Positions 19,153 through 27,348 of a stretch of 64,000 bases of DNA are shown one piece after another (position 1 is the stretch's first letter; each line of letters opens with the position of its first letter). The DNA is from an uncultured Subdoligranulum sp. (GTDB lineage Bacteria; Bacillota; Clostridia; Oscillospirales; Ruminococcaceae): the NCBI RefSeq assembly GCF_963931595.1, contig NZ_OZ007030.1:2100481-2164480 (forward strand), written 5' to 3'. The translations under genes were made by a program, and so were the position numbers. The notes beneath the pieces are model-generated. The model was not told the DNA's origin, made no database searches, and saw only the letters and a list, made by a program, of their open reading frames with translations.

Positions 19153-20018
19153 CCTTTGATGCCTCCCCGGGACGCGCCCTCCATGATCTTGTTGCGGAAC
19201 GCCAGGAAGAGCGCCACCAGCGGCACCGAGATGACCACCACGGCGGCCATCATGGCGGGGATGTTCTCCCGGCCGAAGCCCTCCTCCCGGATCTGCTGGA
19301 TGCCGTTGGAGACCAGGAAGTAGGCCTGGTCGTCGGTGACAAGCCGCGGCCAGACGTAGGAGTTCCAGCACTCGATGAGCTTCAAGATCGTCACCGTGAC
19401 GATGGTGGGCCGGCAGATGGGGATCATCACCTTCCACAGGTATTTGAGATCCGAGGTGCCGTCCACCTTGGCCGCCCGGTAGAGTTCATCGGGCACCTGC
19501 TCGAAGCTCTCTTTCAGCAGGTAGATATAGAAAATGGAGGTGATGGAGGGCAGGATCAGGCCGGTGAAGGTGTTGCGCAGGTCCAGGTTGGTGATGGTCA
19601 CATAGTTGGTGATGACCACCAGTTCGCTGGGGATCATCATCAGGGACAGGAAGGCCCCGAAGAGCAGGTTCTTGCCCCGGAACTCCAGCCGGGCAAAGGC
19701 GTAGGCCGCCAGCGTGCTGACGATGACCATGGCCGCCGTGGTGATGAGGGCGAAGATCAGCGTATTGAGCAGATAGCCCCCCAGCGGCACCGCCGTGAAG
19801 GCCTGCTGGTAGTTTTCGAGAGTAGGGGCCAGCGTAAAGAACCGGGGCGTATGCTCCGAGTTGTAGGCGCCGTAGCTTTTCAGCGAGGTGAGCACCATCC
19901 AGTAAAAGGGAAAGAGCACCACCACGGCCCAGATGCTGAGCCCCAGGTAGGTCAGCGCCTTGCGCAGCCCCGCTTTGCGGTCCGCCGCGCGGCGCCTGGC
20001 TTCAAAATCTTCCGACAT
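19149..20018 (-). CDS. ABC sugar-type importer permease, MalG/UgpE family
   Basis: 289 residues, about six membrane helices. The EAA loop that docks on the ATPase is visible as ELYRAAKVDGTSDLKYLWKV. The start at 20018 precedes a basic N-terminus; AAGGAGG lies upstream. It overlaps the solute-binding protein gene by 4 bases and pairs with the permease encoded just upstream. Confidence 0.93.
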   Translation of the reverse strand: MSEDFEARRRAADRKAGLRKALTYLGLSIWAVVVLFPFYWMVLTSLKSYGAYNSEHTPRFFTLAPTLENYQQAFTAVPLGGYLLNTLIFALITTAAMVIVSTLAAYAFARLEFRGKNLLFGAFLSLMMIPSELVVITNYVTITNLDLRNTFTGLILPSITSIFYIYLLKESFEQVPDELYRAAKVDGTSDLKYLWKVMIPICRPTIVTVTILKLIECWNSYVWPRLVTDDQAYFLVSNGIQQIREEGFGRENIPAMMAAVVVISVPLVALFLAFRNKIMEGASRGGIKG

Positions 20019-20031
20019 AGTGAAAGCCTCC

Positions 20032-20922
20032 TTAGTCGCGCAGCTGCCGGCGGGTGACCAGCAGGTTGATGCAGGTGATGGTGAGGACGATGACGAAGAG
20101 GATGATGGCCGCCGCCGAAGCGTAGGACGGGTAGCCGCCGCTGTCGCCGTAGAGCATGTCGTAGACATAGCCCACGATGGTGTTCATGCCCGCAGCGTTC
20201 AGGTCGGTGCCGAAGAGGGCCACCGCGTCGCTGTAGGCCTTGAAGGCGCCGATGAAGCCGGTGATGACCAGGTAGACGATCATGGGGGAGATCAGCGGCA
20301 GCGTGATGCGGAAGAAGATCCGCCGCCGGGAGGTGCCGTCCACCCGGGCGGCCTTGTAGTAGTCCTGGTTCACCGAGGCCAGCGCGCCGGTGAGCACGAG
20401 AATCTTAAAGGGCATGACCACCCAGATGGTGTAGAAGCAGAGCACGAACATCTTGGCCCAGTGGGGACCGTTGATGAAGTCGATGGGCCCGGCGCCGAAC
20501 CAGCGGAGCATCAGGTTCACAAGACCGTCGGTGTACTCGGTCTTCTGGAAGAGCACCATGAAGACAAGGCCCACCGCCAGCGTATTGGTGACGTAGGGCA
20601 GGAAGTAGACGGTCTGGTAGAGTTTGCGCAGGGGTTTTATCGAGCTGAGCCCCGCAGAGATCAGCAGTGCCAGACAGGTGGAGACGGGCACCGTGATGAT
20701 GACCAGGACAAAGGTATTCTCCACCGCCTGCAGGAAGTAGGGGTCGTGGAGCACATAGCTGTAGTTATAAAGGCCCACCCCGAAGTAGGTCTGGGAGGCG
20801 AAGTTGAAGCCCTCCTCCCCCGAGTAGACCAGCACGTCGATGAGGGGGTAGACCAGAAACGCCGCCAGCAGCACCAGGGACGGCAGCAGGTAAAGCCACG
20901 CCTTGTTGAGTTTGCGATGCAT
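20032..20922 (-). CDS. ABC sugar-type importer permease, MalF/UgpA family
   Basis: 296 residues, about six membrane helices. The EAA loop is DYYKAARVDGTSRRRIFFRI. It lies 13 bases upstream of the second permease gene and 23 bases downstream of the ATPase gene. GAAGGAGGG precedes the ATG. Confidence 0.93.
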   Translation of the reverse strand: MHRKLNKAWLYLLPSLVLLAAFLVYPLIDVLVYSGEEGFNFASQTYFGVGLYNYSYVLHDPYFLQAVENTFVLVIITVPVSTCLALLISAGLSSIKPLRKLYQTVYFLPYVTNTLAVGLVFMVLFQKTEYTDGLVNLMLRWFGAGPIDFINGPHWAKMFVLCFYTIWVVMPFKILVLTGALASVNQDYYKAARVDGTSRRRIFFRITLPLISPMIVYLVITGFIGAFKAYSDAVALFGTDLNAAGMNTIVGYVYDMLYGDSGGYPSYASAAAIILFVIVLTITCINLLVTRRQLRD

Positions 20923-20945
20923 GGACAGTTCCCTCCTTCCGGCAC

Positions 20946-22052
20946 TCAGACCCCGGCGCCGAAGCGGATGCGCGCCTCGGTGTCATGGTCGAAGAGGAAC
21001 ACCTTGTCGGGGTGCAGGGCAAAACGGACGGTATCGGAGGTGCCGTCCACGTCGTGGCGGGCGTTGACGATGGCCCGCAGCGTGTCGGTCACGCAGGCGG
21101 GGTGGGTGCAGACGATGCTCACATCCCGGCCCAGCACCTCCACCCGGGAGAGCCCGCACACCACCGGGCCGTTGGGGTCGGGGGTGAAGCCCTCGGGTCG
21201 GATGCCCACCCAGACGGTGCCGTCCGGCGCACCGGGCACCGCCAGCGCATCCTGTCCAGCCAGCAACAGCCGGCCCTTCTGAACATTGCCCTCAAACACA
21301 TTGATGGGCGGCGTGCCCAGGAATTTGGCCACAAACAGGTTGGCCGGGTCGTCGTAGACCTGCTGGGGTTTGCCCTGCTGCATGAGCAGGCCGTCCTTCA
21401 TCACCACGATGCGGTCCGAGATGCTCATAGCCTCCTCCTGGTCATGGGTGACGAACAGCGTGGTGATGCCGGTCTTTTTCTGGATCTTGCAGATCTCCTC
21501 CCGGGTCTGCAGCCGCAGCCGGGCGTCCAGGTTGGAGAGGGGCTCGTCCAGCAGCAGCACCTTGGGCATCTTGACCAGCGCCCGGGCGATGGCCACACGC
21601 TGCTGCTGGCCACCCGAGAGTTCCTTGGGCTTGCGGTCCAGCAGCTCCTCGATCTGGACGAGGGCCGCGGCCTCCTGGGCACGGCGGCGCATCTCGGCCC
21701 TGGAGAGTTTCTGGGCGCCCTTCAGGTTTTCCAGCGGGAAGGTGATGTTCTGCAATACCGTCAGGTGCGGATAAAGGGCGTAGTTCTGGAAGACCATCCC
21801 CACCCCACGCAGCTCGGGCGGCAGGCTGGTCACGTCCTCCACGCCGAAGAGGATCCTGCCCTCGGTGGGGGTCTCCAGCCCGCAGATCATGTTCAGCGTC
21901 GTGCTCTTGCCGCAGCCCGACGGTCCCAGCAGACCCACCAGCAGCCCGTCCGGCACTTCAAAGGTGAGTTTGTCCACCGCCGTGACTTCGCCGCGGGCTT
22001 TCCGGCCCCGGGCCGGGAAGCGCTTGGTGAGGTCCTGCAACTGAATATTCAT
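20946..22052 (-). CDS. ABC importer ATPase, MsmK/UgpC/MalK type
   Basis: 368 residues. It has the Walker A GPSGCGKST, signature LSGGQQQRVAIARAL, Walker B VLLLDEPLSNLDA, switch His in TLFVTHDQEEA, and a C-terminal TOBE domain of about 110 residues. The start at 22052 is chosen because GGGGAG lies 9 bases upstream, while the ATG at 22061 is embedded in that site. It is the first gene of the operon. Having a dedicated ATPase first and the binding protein last reverses the common order. Confidence 0.94.
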   Translation of the reverse strand: MNIQLQDLTKRFPARGRKARGEVTAVDKLTFEVPDGLLVGLLGPSGCGKSTTLNMICGLETPTEGRILFGVEDVTSLPPELRGVGMVFQNYALYPHLTVLQNITFPLENLKGAQKLSRAEMRRRAQEAAALVQIEELLDRKPKELSGGQQQRVAIARALVKMPKVLLLDEPLSNLDARLRLQTREEICKIQKKTGITTLFVTHDQEEAMSISDRIVVMKDGLLMQQGKPQQVYDDPANLFVAKFLGTPPINVFEGNVQKGRLLLAGQDALAVPGAPDGTVWVGIRPEGFTPDPNGPVVCGLSRVEVLGRDVSIVCTHPACVTDTLRAIVNARHDVDGTSDTVRFALHPDKVFLFDHDTEARIRFGAGV

Positions 22053-22090
22053 GCACTCCATCTCCCCTGTGCTTTTGCATTTTAGCCTTT

Positions 22091-22119
22091 ATTATACAGG
22101 GTTTCGAGCCGTTCCACAA
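22091..22119 (-). promoter_or_regulatory. Predicted promoter of the sugar-type importer operon
   Basis: On the minus strand, TTGTGG, 17 bases, TATAAT, 40 bases before the ATPase start. Confidence 0.65.
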
Positions 22120-22149
22120 GGCTTTGTCCTGTTTTTGCCCGTTTCCTCC

Positions 22150-22178
22150 TTGACACTGCGCCCCCGGGCGCGTAGGAT
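22150..22178 (+). promoter_or_regulatory. Predicted promoter of the MATE gene
   Basis: TTGACA, 17 bases, TAGGAT. Confidence 0.65.
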
Positions 22179-22217
22179 AGGAGAGAAATTATACAAGACA
22201 AAGGTGTGGGAAAAAAC

Positions 22218-23579
22218 GTGTTTGAGAAAAACGTTTCCCTGACCAGCGGCAACGTGGCCAGGGGTATGCTTGTGTTTGCGGTGCCCATCTTTTTCAGCAA
22301 TCTGTTCCAGCAGCTCTACAACGCGGTGGATTCGCTGATCGTGGGCAACTTTCTGGGCGGCGACGCCCTGGCGGCCGTGGGTTCCTCCGGCAGCCTGATT
22401 TTTCTGCTCACCGGCTTTGTGAACGGCGTCAGCCTGGGCGCCGGCGTGCTGGTGGCCCGCCACTACGGCGCCAAGGACGACGCCGCCCTCCGCCGGGCCG
22501 TCCACACCACGGTGGCCCTGGGAATCACCGCCGGCGTGGTGCTCAGCGTGGTGGGCGTGCTGCTCACCCCCCAGATCCTGCGCTGGATGGACACCCCCGA
22601 AAACGTCCTGCCCAACTCCATCATCTACTTCCGGGTCTACTTCATGGGCTCGCTGGCCGTGGTCATGTACAATATGGGCGCCAGCATCCTGCAGTCGGTG
22701 GGCGACAGCCGCAGTCCCATGCGCTACCTCATCACCGCCTCCATCCTCAACGTCATCCTGGACCTGTGGTTCATCGCAGGGCTCCATATGGGGGTGGGCG
22801 GCGCGGCCTTCGCCACCATTATCTCCCAGACGGTCAGCGCCGGGCTGGCCTTCCGCAAGCTGACCCTGACCAAGGAGGCCTACGGCGTGCGGTGGCGCCA
22901 GGTGCGCTTCCATCCCGCCACCCTGCGGGCCGTGGTGGCCCAGGGCGTGCCCTCCGGCGTGCAGAACTCGGTAATCTCCATCGCCAACGTCATCGTCCAG
23001 GCCAACATCAATGCCTTCGGCGCCAACGCCATGGCCGGCTGTGGCGCCTACAGCAAGGTGGAGGGCTTCGTCTTCCTGCCGGTGACCTGCTTCTCCATGG
23101 CGCTGGCCACCTTCGTCAGCCAGAACATCGGCGCCGGGCAGCTGCCCCGGGTGCGCCGCGGCATGCGGTTCGGCATCGTCTGTTCCTGCCTGCTGGCAGA
23201 ATGCGTGGGTCTGGCCATGTTCACCATGGCCCCCATCTTCATCGGCGCCTTCAGCGGCGAGGCAGACGTGGTCGCCTTCGGCGTGCAGCAGGCGCGCACC
23301 GTCTCGCTGTTCTACTGCCTGCTGGCCTTCAGCCACTGCTGCGCCGGCATCCTGCGGGGCCTGGGACGCCCCGTGGTGCCCATGGTCATCATGCTGGCCA
23401 TATGGTGTGCCCTGCGCATCACCTACATCACCATCACGGTGCACTTTATCCCCCAGATTTCGGTGGTCTTCTGGGCCTACCCCATCACCTGGGCCATCAG
23501 CTCGCTGCTCTTCGCCTGGTACCTGACCCACTGCCCCATGCCCGCTCCCGGCGGCGGGGCACAGCAGCATCCGGCCTAA
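22218..23579 (+). CDS. MATE-family multidrug/cation antiporter
   Basis: 453 residues, 12 predicted membrane helices in two similar halves. The start region reads FEKNVSLTSGNVARGMLVFA, followed by QQLYNAVDSLIVG, the standard pattern of clostridial NorM/DinF-like MATE exporters, which expel drugs or cations using sodium or proton gradients. The start could be GTG at 22218, with AAAGGTG about 11 bases upstream, or GTG at 22206. It is transcribed divergently from the importer operon. Substrate unknown. Confidence 0.9.
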   Translation: MFEKNVSLTSGNVARGMLVFAVPIFFSNLFQQLYNAVDSLIVGNFLGGDALAAVGSSGSLIFLLTGFVNGVSLGAGVLVARHYGAKDDAALRRAVHTTVALGITAGVVLSVVGVLLTPQILRWMDTPENVLPNSIIYFRVYFMGSLAVVMYNMGASILQSVGDSRSPMRYLITASILNVILDLWFIAGLHMGVGGAAFATIISQTVSAGLAFRKLTLTKEAYGVRWRQVRFHPATLRAVVAQGVPSGVQNSVISIANVIVQANINAFGANAMAGCGAYSKVEGFVFLPVTCFSMALATFVSQNIGAGQLPRVRRGMRFGIVCSCLLAECVGLAMFTMAPIFIGAFSGEADVVAFGVQQARTVSLFYCLLAFSHCCAGILRGLGRPVVPMVIMLAIWCALRITYITITVHFIPQISVVFWAYPITWAISSLLFAWYLTHCPMPAPGGGAQQHPA

Positions 23580-23621
23580 TTTTTCGACAGACACAACCAC
23601 AAGAACTGTACAAAAAATCCA

Positions 23622-23650
23622 TTGATTTTACGCTGCAGCGGGTGTATTAT
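23622..23650 (+). promoter_or_regulatory. Predicted promoter of the dehydratase operon
   Basis: TTGATT, 17 bases, TATTAT. It gives a leader of about 125 bases. Confidence 0.6.
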
Positions 23651-23695
23651 AGGATGAGCGCATCCTGTACAGCAGCACCGTAACGATGAAAACGG

Positions 23696-23743
23696 GCGAG
23701 GGTTTTCCGGTCGGTATCCGGCCGGGGGCCCCGCTGTTTTTTT
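23696..23743 (+). terminator. Possible attenuator in the dehydratase leader
   Basis: An outer stem (GCG-A-GGG with CCCCGC) encloses a 7-bp hairpin CGGTCGG/CCGGCCG; the whole is followed by TG and seven T. It lies between promoter and gene, so it would act as a leader terminator. No aptamer or leader peptide was recognised. Confidence 0.4.
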
Positions 23744-23783
23744 GCACAGGAACCGGCGCGGAGAGTAGAGAGAGGGAAAAAAT

Positions 23784-25073
23784 ATGCAAGTAGTAGAGAC
23801 TTTCGGGCGGACCGTGGAGGCCTGGAGCAACCAGAACCCCCAGCGTGCGCGCACACTGCTGCGCACCGGGTGGGAAGCCCAGAACCTGAAAAACCGGTTC
23901 AGCCCCGACAAACGCCTGCAGCCCGCCGACCGCAAGCTGGCCCGCATCATGATGGACGCCATGCTGGCCCCGCTGCAGGACCCCGAACACTCGGCCATGG
24001 TCAGCGTCTTCACCCCCTGCGAGATGCTCCAGGAAGTGGGCCTCAACCCCTACAATGTGGAGGCGTTTTCCTGCTATCTGTCGGGTTCCCAGGCGGAGCG
24101 CGGCTTTCTGCAGCAGGCCGAGAACACCGGCATTTCCGAGACGCTGTGCAGCTACCACAAGACCTTTCTGGGTGCGGCGCAGAAGGGCGTGCTGCCCAAG
24201 CCGAAGTGCATTGTCTACACCAACCTGACCTGTGACGCCAACCTGCTGACCTTCCGCACGCTGAGCCAGCTGTACCATGTGCAGCCCTTTGCCATCGACG
24301 TGCCCATGCAGCAGAACGAGGACAACGTGGAATACGTGGCCGCCCAGCTGCGGGCGCTGGCCTCCTTCCTGGAACAGCAGACCGGCCGCACCATCGACGA
24401 GGAAGCGCTGAAGGAGCGGCTGCGCCGTTCCAAGCGCACCCTGGAAAAATACCGCACCTATCAGCAGAAGCGGGCCGACCGGTATGTGCCTACCGATCTG
24501 GTGACGCCGCTGTACTGCGGTATGACCAACAACATCCTGCTGGGCACTCCCCAGGTGGAAGCCTATGTGGACGAGCTGCTGAAAGATGTGGAGCTCGCCC
24601 CCGCCGCCAAAGGCAAGCGCATCTACTGGATGCACACCATCCCCTTCTGGTCGGACGCCATCAAGGAGGACCTGCTCTTCCGGGAGGATGCCCAGATCGT
24701 GGGATGCGAGCTCAGCGAAGTGTCCGAGCCGGACTTTGACCCCGAGCACCCCTACGAGGCCATGGCCCACCGTATGGTCTACCATGCCCTCAACGGCAGC
24801 GCGGTGCGCCGCATCGAGGCGGGCATCCGCCACGCCAAGCAGGTCAAGGCCGACGGCGTGGTGTGGTTCGACCACTGGGGCTGCAAGCACACCCTGGGCG
24901 CGGCCCAGCTGGCCAAAAAGAAGTTTGAGGAAGCGGGTCTGCCGCTGCTGATTCTGGACGGCGACGGCTGCGACCGCAGCCACGGCGGCGAGGGCCAGAC
25001 CTCCACCCGCCTGGGCGCTTTCCTGGAGATGCTGAACGAACCGGGTCGCACCGAGGAAGGAGCCAAGGCATGA
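23784..25073 (+). CDS. 2-hydroxyacyl-CoA dehydratase subunit (HgdA/FldB-like)
   Basis: 429 residues of the HgdA/HgdB/BcrC family, which bind a [4Fe-4S] cluster and remove water from (R)-2-hydroxyacyl-CoA by a ketyl-radical mechanism in amino acid fermentation. Conserved Cys occur in VFTPCEMLQ, AFSCYLSGSQAE, ETLCSYHKTF and VYTNLTCDAN, and in WFDHWGCKHT later. The frame overlaps the next gene by 4 bases, so the products are made together. The acyl group is not identifiable from sequence. Confidence 0.85.
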   Translation: MQVVETFGRTVEAWSNQNPQRARTLLRTGWEAQNLKNRFSPDKRLQPADRKLARIMMDAMLAPLQDPEHSAMVSVFTPCEMLQEVGLNPYNVEAFSCYLSGSQAERGFLQQAENTGISETLCSYHKTFLGAAQKGVLPKPKCIVYTNLTCDANLLTFRTLSQLYHVQPFAIDVPMQQNEDNVEYVAAQLRALASFLEQQTGRTIDEEALKERLRRSKRTLEKYRTYQQKRADRYVPTDLVTPLYCGMTNNILLGTPQVEAYVDELLKDVELAPAAKGKRIYWMHTIPFWSDAIKEDLLFREDAQIVGCELSEVSEPDFDPEHPYEAMAHRMVYHALNGSAVRRIEAGIRHAKQVKADGVVWFDHWGCKHTLGAAQLAKKKFEEAGLPLLILDGDGCDRSHGGEGQTSTRLGAFLEMLNEPGRTEEGAKA

Positions 25074-26731
25074 ACAAGACCTATTACGTCTGCAAATACA
25101 CCCCCATTGAACTGCTGACCGCCCTGGGCGCTCAGTGCGAGAACCTGAACGGCATGCAGGAGGGATTTGACAAAGCCGACCAGTTGGCCCATTCCAACAT
25201 CTGCGGCTTCGGCAAGTCGCTGCTGGAAGCGGTCATGAGCGGTCAGGTCCACGAGCTGGTGCTGGTGAACTGCTGCGACACCATCCGCAGCGTCTACGAC
25301 GTGCTGGAGGAGAGCGGCAAGCTGGACTTCCTTTACATCGTGGACATGCTGCACAGCGGCGGCGAGTGCAGCCGGGAGCGCACGGCAGCCCAGCTGAAGG
25401 GGCTGGCCAAGGCCTACGCGGCCTACAAGGGCACCACCTTTGATGCCAAGGCCTTCCGGGCAGCCTTCCATGCCCCCGAGAAGACCCGCGGGCCCCACAT
25501 CAGTGTGCTGGGCGCCCGGATGGGCAAGGAGCTCTTCGAGATGGTGCAGGGTGCCATGCCCTACCCCGTAGAGAACGAGACCTGTGTGCACAACCGTTCG
25601 GTGGGCGAAGTGCTGCCGCCGGAAGACGCCGATTTTGACGCCCTGATGGAGTGGTATGCCGCCGAGCTGCTGGGCCAGATTCCCTGCATGCGGATGATGG
25701 ACAACACCGGCCGCAAGCGGCTCTTCAACGATCCCGACCTGAAGGGGATCATCTACCACACGGTGAAATTCTGCGATTTTTACAGCTTCGAGTACGCCCA
25801 GGTCAAGCAGAGCGTGGCGGTGCCGCTGCTGAAGATTGAATCGGACTACACGCTGCAGAGCAGCGGTCAGCTGCTGACCCGTCTGGAGGCCTTTGCCGAG
25901 AGCATGGACCCCAGCCAGGGCGAGGAAAAGGAGATCAAGATGGGAAAAGGCTATTTTGCAGGCATTGACAGCGGTTCCACCAGCACCGACGTGGTGATTC
26001 TGGACAAGGACAAAAAGATGGTCACCGGCGTGATCCTGCCCACCGGTGCCGGTGCCGCCGTGGGCGCCGAGCGCGCCCTGGAGCAGGCGCTGGAACAGGC
26101 CGGCCTCAAACGGGAGGACATCGACGCCATCGTCACCACCGGCTACGGCCGCACGGCCATCCAGGACGGCGACAAGAGCATCACCGAGATCACCTGCCAT
26201 GCCCGGGGCGCCCATTACCTGGACCCCAGCGTGCGCACCGTCATCGACATCGGCGGCCAGGACAGCAAGGTCATCCGGCTGGATGAGAACGGCGCCGTGG
26301 AGAACTTCGTCATGAACGACAAGTGTGCCGCCGGCACCGGCCGTTTCCTCGAAATGATGGCCCGCACCATGGAGATGAATCTGGACGAGATGAGCAAGGC
26401 CGGCCTGCATTATAAGGAAGATATCACCATCTCCAGCATGTGCACGGTGTTTGCGGAATCCGAGGTGGTCTCGCTGATCGCCCAGAACAAGCCCACCGAC
26501 GATATTGTCCACGGCCTGAACAAGGCGGTGGCTTCCAAGACCGCCACCCTGGCCAAGCGCGTGGGCGGTGCGGAGCGCTACATGATGACGGGCGGCGTCT
26601 CCAAGAACCAGGGCCTGGTCAAGACGCTGGAAGAAAAGCTGGGCACCACCCTGGTGGTCAGCGACAAGGCCCAGCTCTGCGGCGCCCTGGGCGCTGCCCT
26701 CTTCGCCATGGACATGGTGGGCACCCACTAA
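25070..26731 (+). CDS. 2-hydroxyacyl-CoA dehydratase subunit fused to its activating ATPase
   Basis: 553 residues. Residues 1 to about 285 are an HgdB-like dehydratase subunit with Cys in SNICGFGKS and VNCCDTIR. Residues 291-553 are a complete activator of the HgdC/BadF ATPase class: ASKHA nucleotide site GIDSGSTSTDVVILD, cluster Cys in DKCAAGTGRFLE and SSMCTVFAESEV, and GGVSKNQG. The activator normally is a separate homodimer that injects an electron into the dehydratase on ATP hydrolysis. The join is a short charged linker (GEEKEIK). An internal ATG with a strong ribosome site lies exactly at the activator start (separate entry). Confidence 0.88.
   Translation: MNKTYYVCKYTPIELLTALGAQCENLNGMQEGFDKADQLAHSNICGFGKSLLEAVMSGQVHELVLVNCCDTIRSVYDVLEESGKLDFLYIVDMLHSGGECSRERTAAQLKGLAKAYAAYKGTTFDAKAFRAAFHAPEKTRGPHISVLGARMGKELFEMVQGAMPYPVENETCVHNRSVGEVLPPEDADFDALMEWYAAELLGQIPCMRMMDNTGRKRLFNDPDLKGIIYHTVKFCDFYSFEYAQVKQSVAVPLLKIESDYTLQSSGQLLTRLEAFAESMDPSQGEEKEIKMGKGYFAGIDSGSTSTDVVILDKDKKMVTGVILPTGAGAAVGAERALEQALEQAGLKREDIDAIVTTGYGRTAIQDGDKSITEITCHARGAHYLDPSVRTVIDIGGQDSKVIRLDENGAVENFVMNDKCAAGTGRFLEMMARTMEMNLDEMSKAGLHYKEDITISSMCTVFAESEVVSLIAQNKPTDDIVHGLNKAVASKTATLAKRVGGAERYMMTGGVSKNQGLVKTLEEKLGTTLVVSDKAQLCGALGAALFAMDMVGTH
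25926..25942 (+). promoter_or_regulatory. Internal ribosome site and start codon for a free activator
   Basis: AAAAGGAG, 6 bases, then ATG, the codon for residue 291 where the HgdC-like domain begins (MGKGYFAGIDSGSTS). Translation here would give a stand-alone activator of 263 residues, the normal family size, in addition to the fusion. Confidence 0.6.
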
Positions 26732-26755
26732 CGGTTTTGCCGTAACATACCAAAA

Positions 26756-26788
26756 GACCTGCTTCCTTTGGAGAAGCAGGTCCTTTTT
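26756..26788 (+). terminator. Terminator of the dehydratase operon
   Basis: Perfect 10-bp stem GACCTGCTTC/GAAGCAGGTC, 7-base loop, then CTTTTTG. Confidence 0.9.
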
Positions 26789-26798
26789 GTGTCTCGAA

Positions 26799-26821
26799 AA
26801 CCACTCGCTAGGCGAGTGGTT
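26799..26821 (+). repeat. Left-end hairpin of the IS200-type element
   Basis: Perfect 10-bp stem AACCACTCGC/GCGAGTGGTT with loop TAG. TnpA of this family recognises sub-terminal hairpins of this kind on single-stranded DNA. Confidence 0.75.
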
Positions 26822-26858
26822 CCAAAAAAGACTTATGTCGATCATGGTGAAATAAAAA

Positions 26859-26914
26859 CTCCCTTTGCTATAATAGGAGTGCGGTCTGCCAACTGCACAA
26901 ACAAGCAAAGGGAG
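26859..26914 (+). promoter_or_regulatory. tnpA: tnpA promoter and ribosome-site-masking inverted repeat
   Basis: TATAAT at 26869-26874 is the likely -10 box of tnpA. An 11-bp inverted repeat pairs CTCCCTTTGCT (26859-26869) with AGCAAAGGGAG (26904-26914), which contains the tnpA ribosome site. A transcript begun at this promoter would lack the left arm, whereas read-through from outside would include it and mask the site. Confidence 0.6.
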
Positions 26915-26925
26915 GTCATTCAAAA

Positions 26926-27348
26926 ATGAACGACGTAAACAGTTTATCGCATACAAGCTGGAATTGCAAATACCACATAGTCTTTGCGCCGAAATATCGG
27001 CGCAAAGTGTTCTACGGCCAGAAGCGCAGAGAAATCGGAGAGATTTTAAGAACACTGTGCAACTGGAAGAAGGTAAAAATCGTGGAAGCAGAAGTATGCC
27101 CGGACCATATCCACATGCTGGTCGAGATACCGCCGAAATATTCGGTTTCGAGCTTCATGGGGTATCTGAAGGGGAAAAGCAGCCTGATGCTGTACGAGAA
27201 ATTCCCAGAACTGAAATTCAAGTATCGCAATAGGGAGTTCTGGTGCAGGGGATACTATGTGGATACAGCAGGAAAGTACAGTTTACAAGGGACTACACAG
27301 GGTAGGTATCTGACGGGAGGGGTGCCGCCAGTCAGATTTTCCATGTGA
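26926..27348 (+). pseudogene. tnpA: IS200-family transposase TnpA, 5' fragment
   Basis: Tyrosine HUH transposase. The native part runs to about residue 117 and includes the HUH motif DHIHMLVEI (His61, His63) and the catalytic Tyr segment GYYVDTAGK. At base 27275 the frame crosses into the inserted element and continues for 23 unrelated residues to a stop at 27348. The missing C-terminal helix lies 7.6 kb away at 34900-34984. Joining the two gives an unbroken 144-residue transposase. As it stands the protein lacks its last helix and is probably inactive. Confidence 0.9.
27273..27298 (+). repeat. Left attachment site (attL) of the integrated element
   Basis: Core AAA at 27273-27275, then, after GTA, the terminal repeat CAGTTTACAAGGGACTACAC at 27279-27298. 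It matches the inverted repeat at the right end in 19 of 20 positions. Confidence 0.85.

Noticed and set aside
27276..27348. The last 23 residues of the open tnpA frame as part of the transposase
   Set aside because: They lie beyond the attL core, inside the inserted element, and the true C-terminus is found at 34900-34984.
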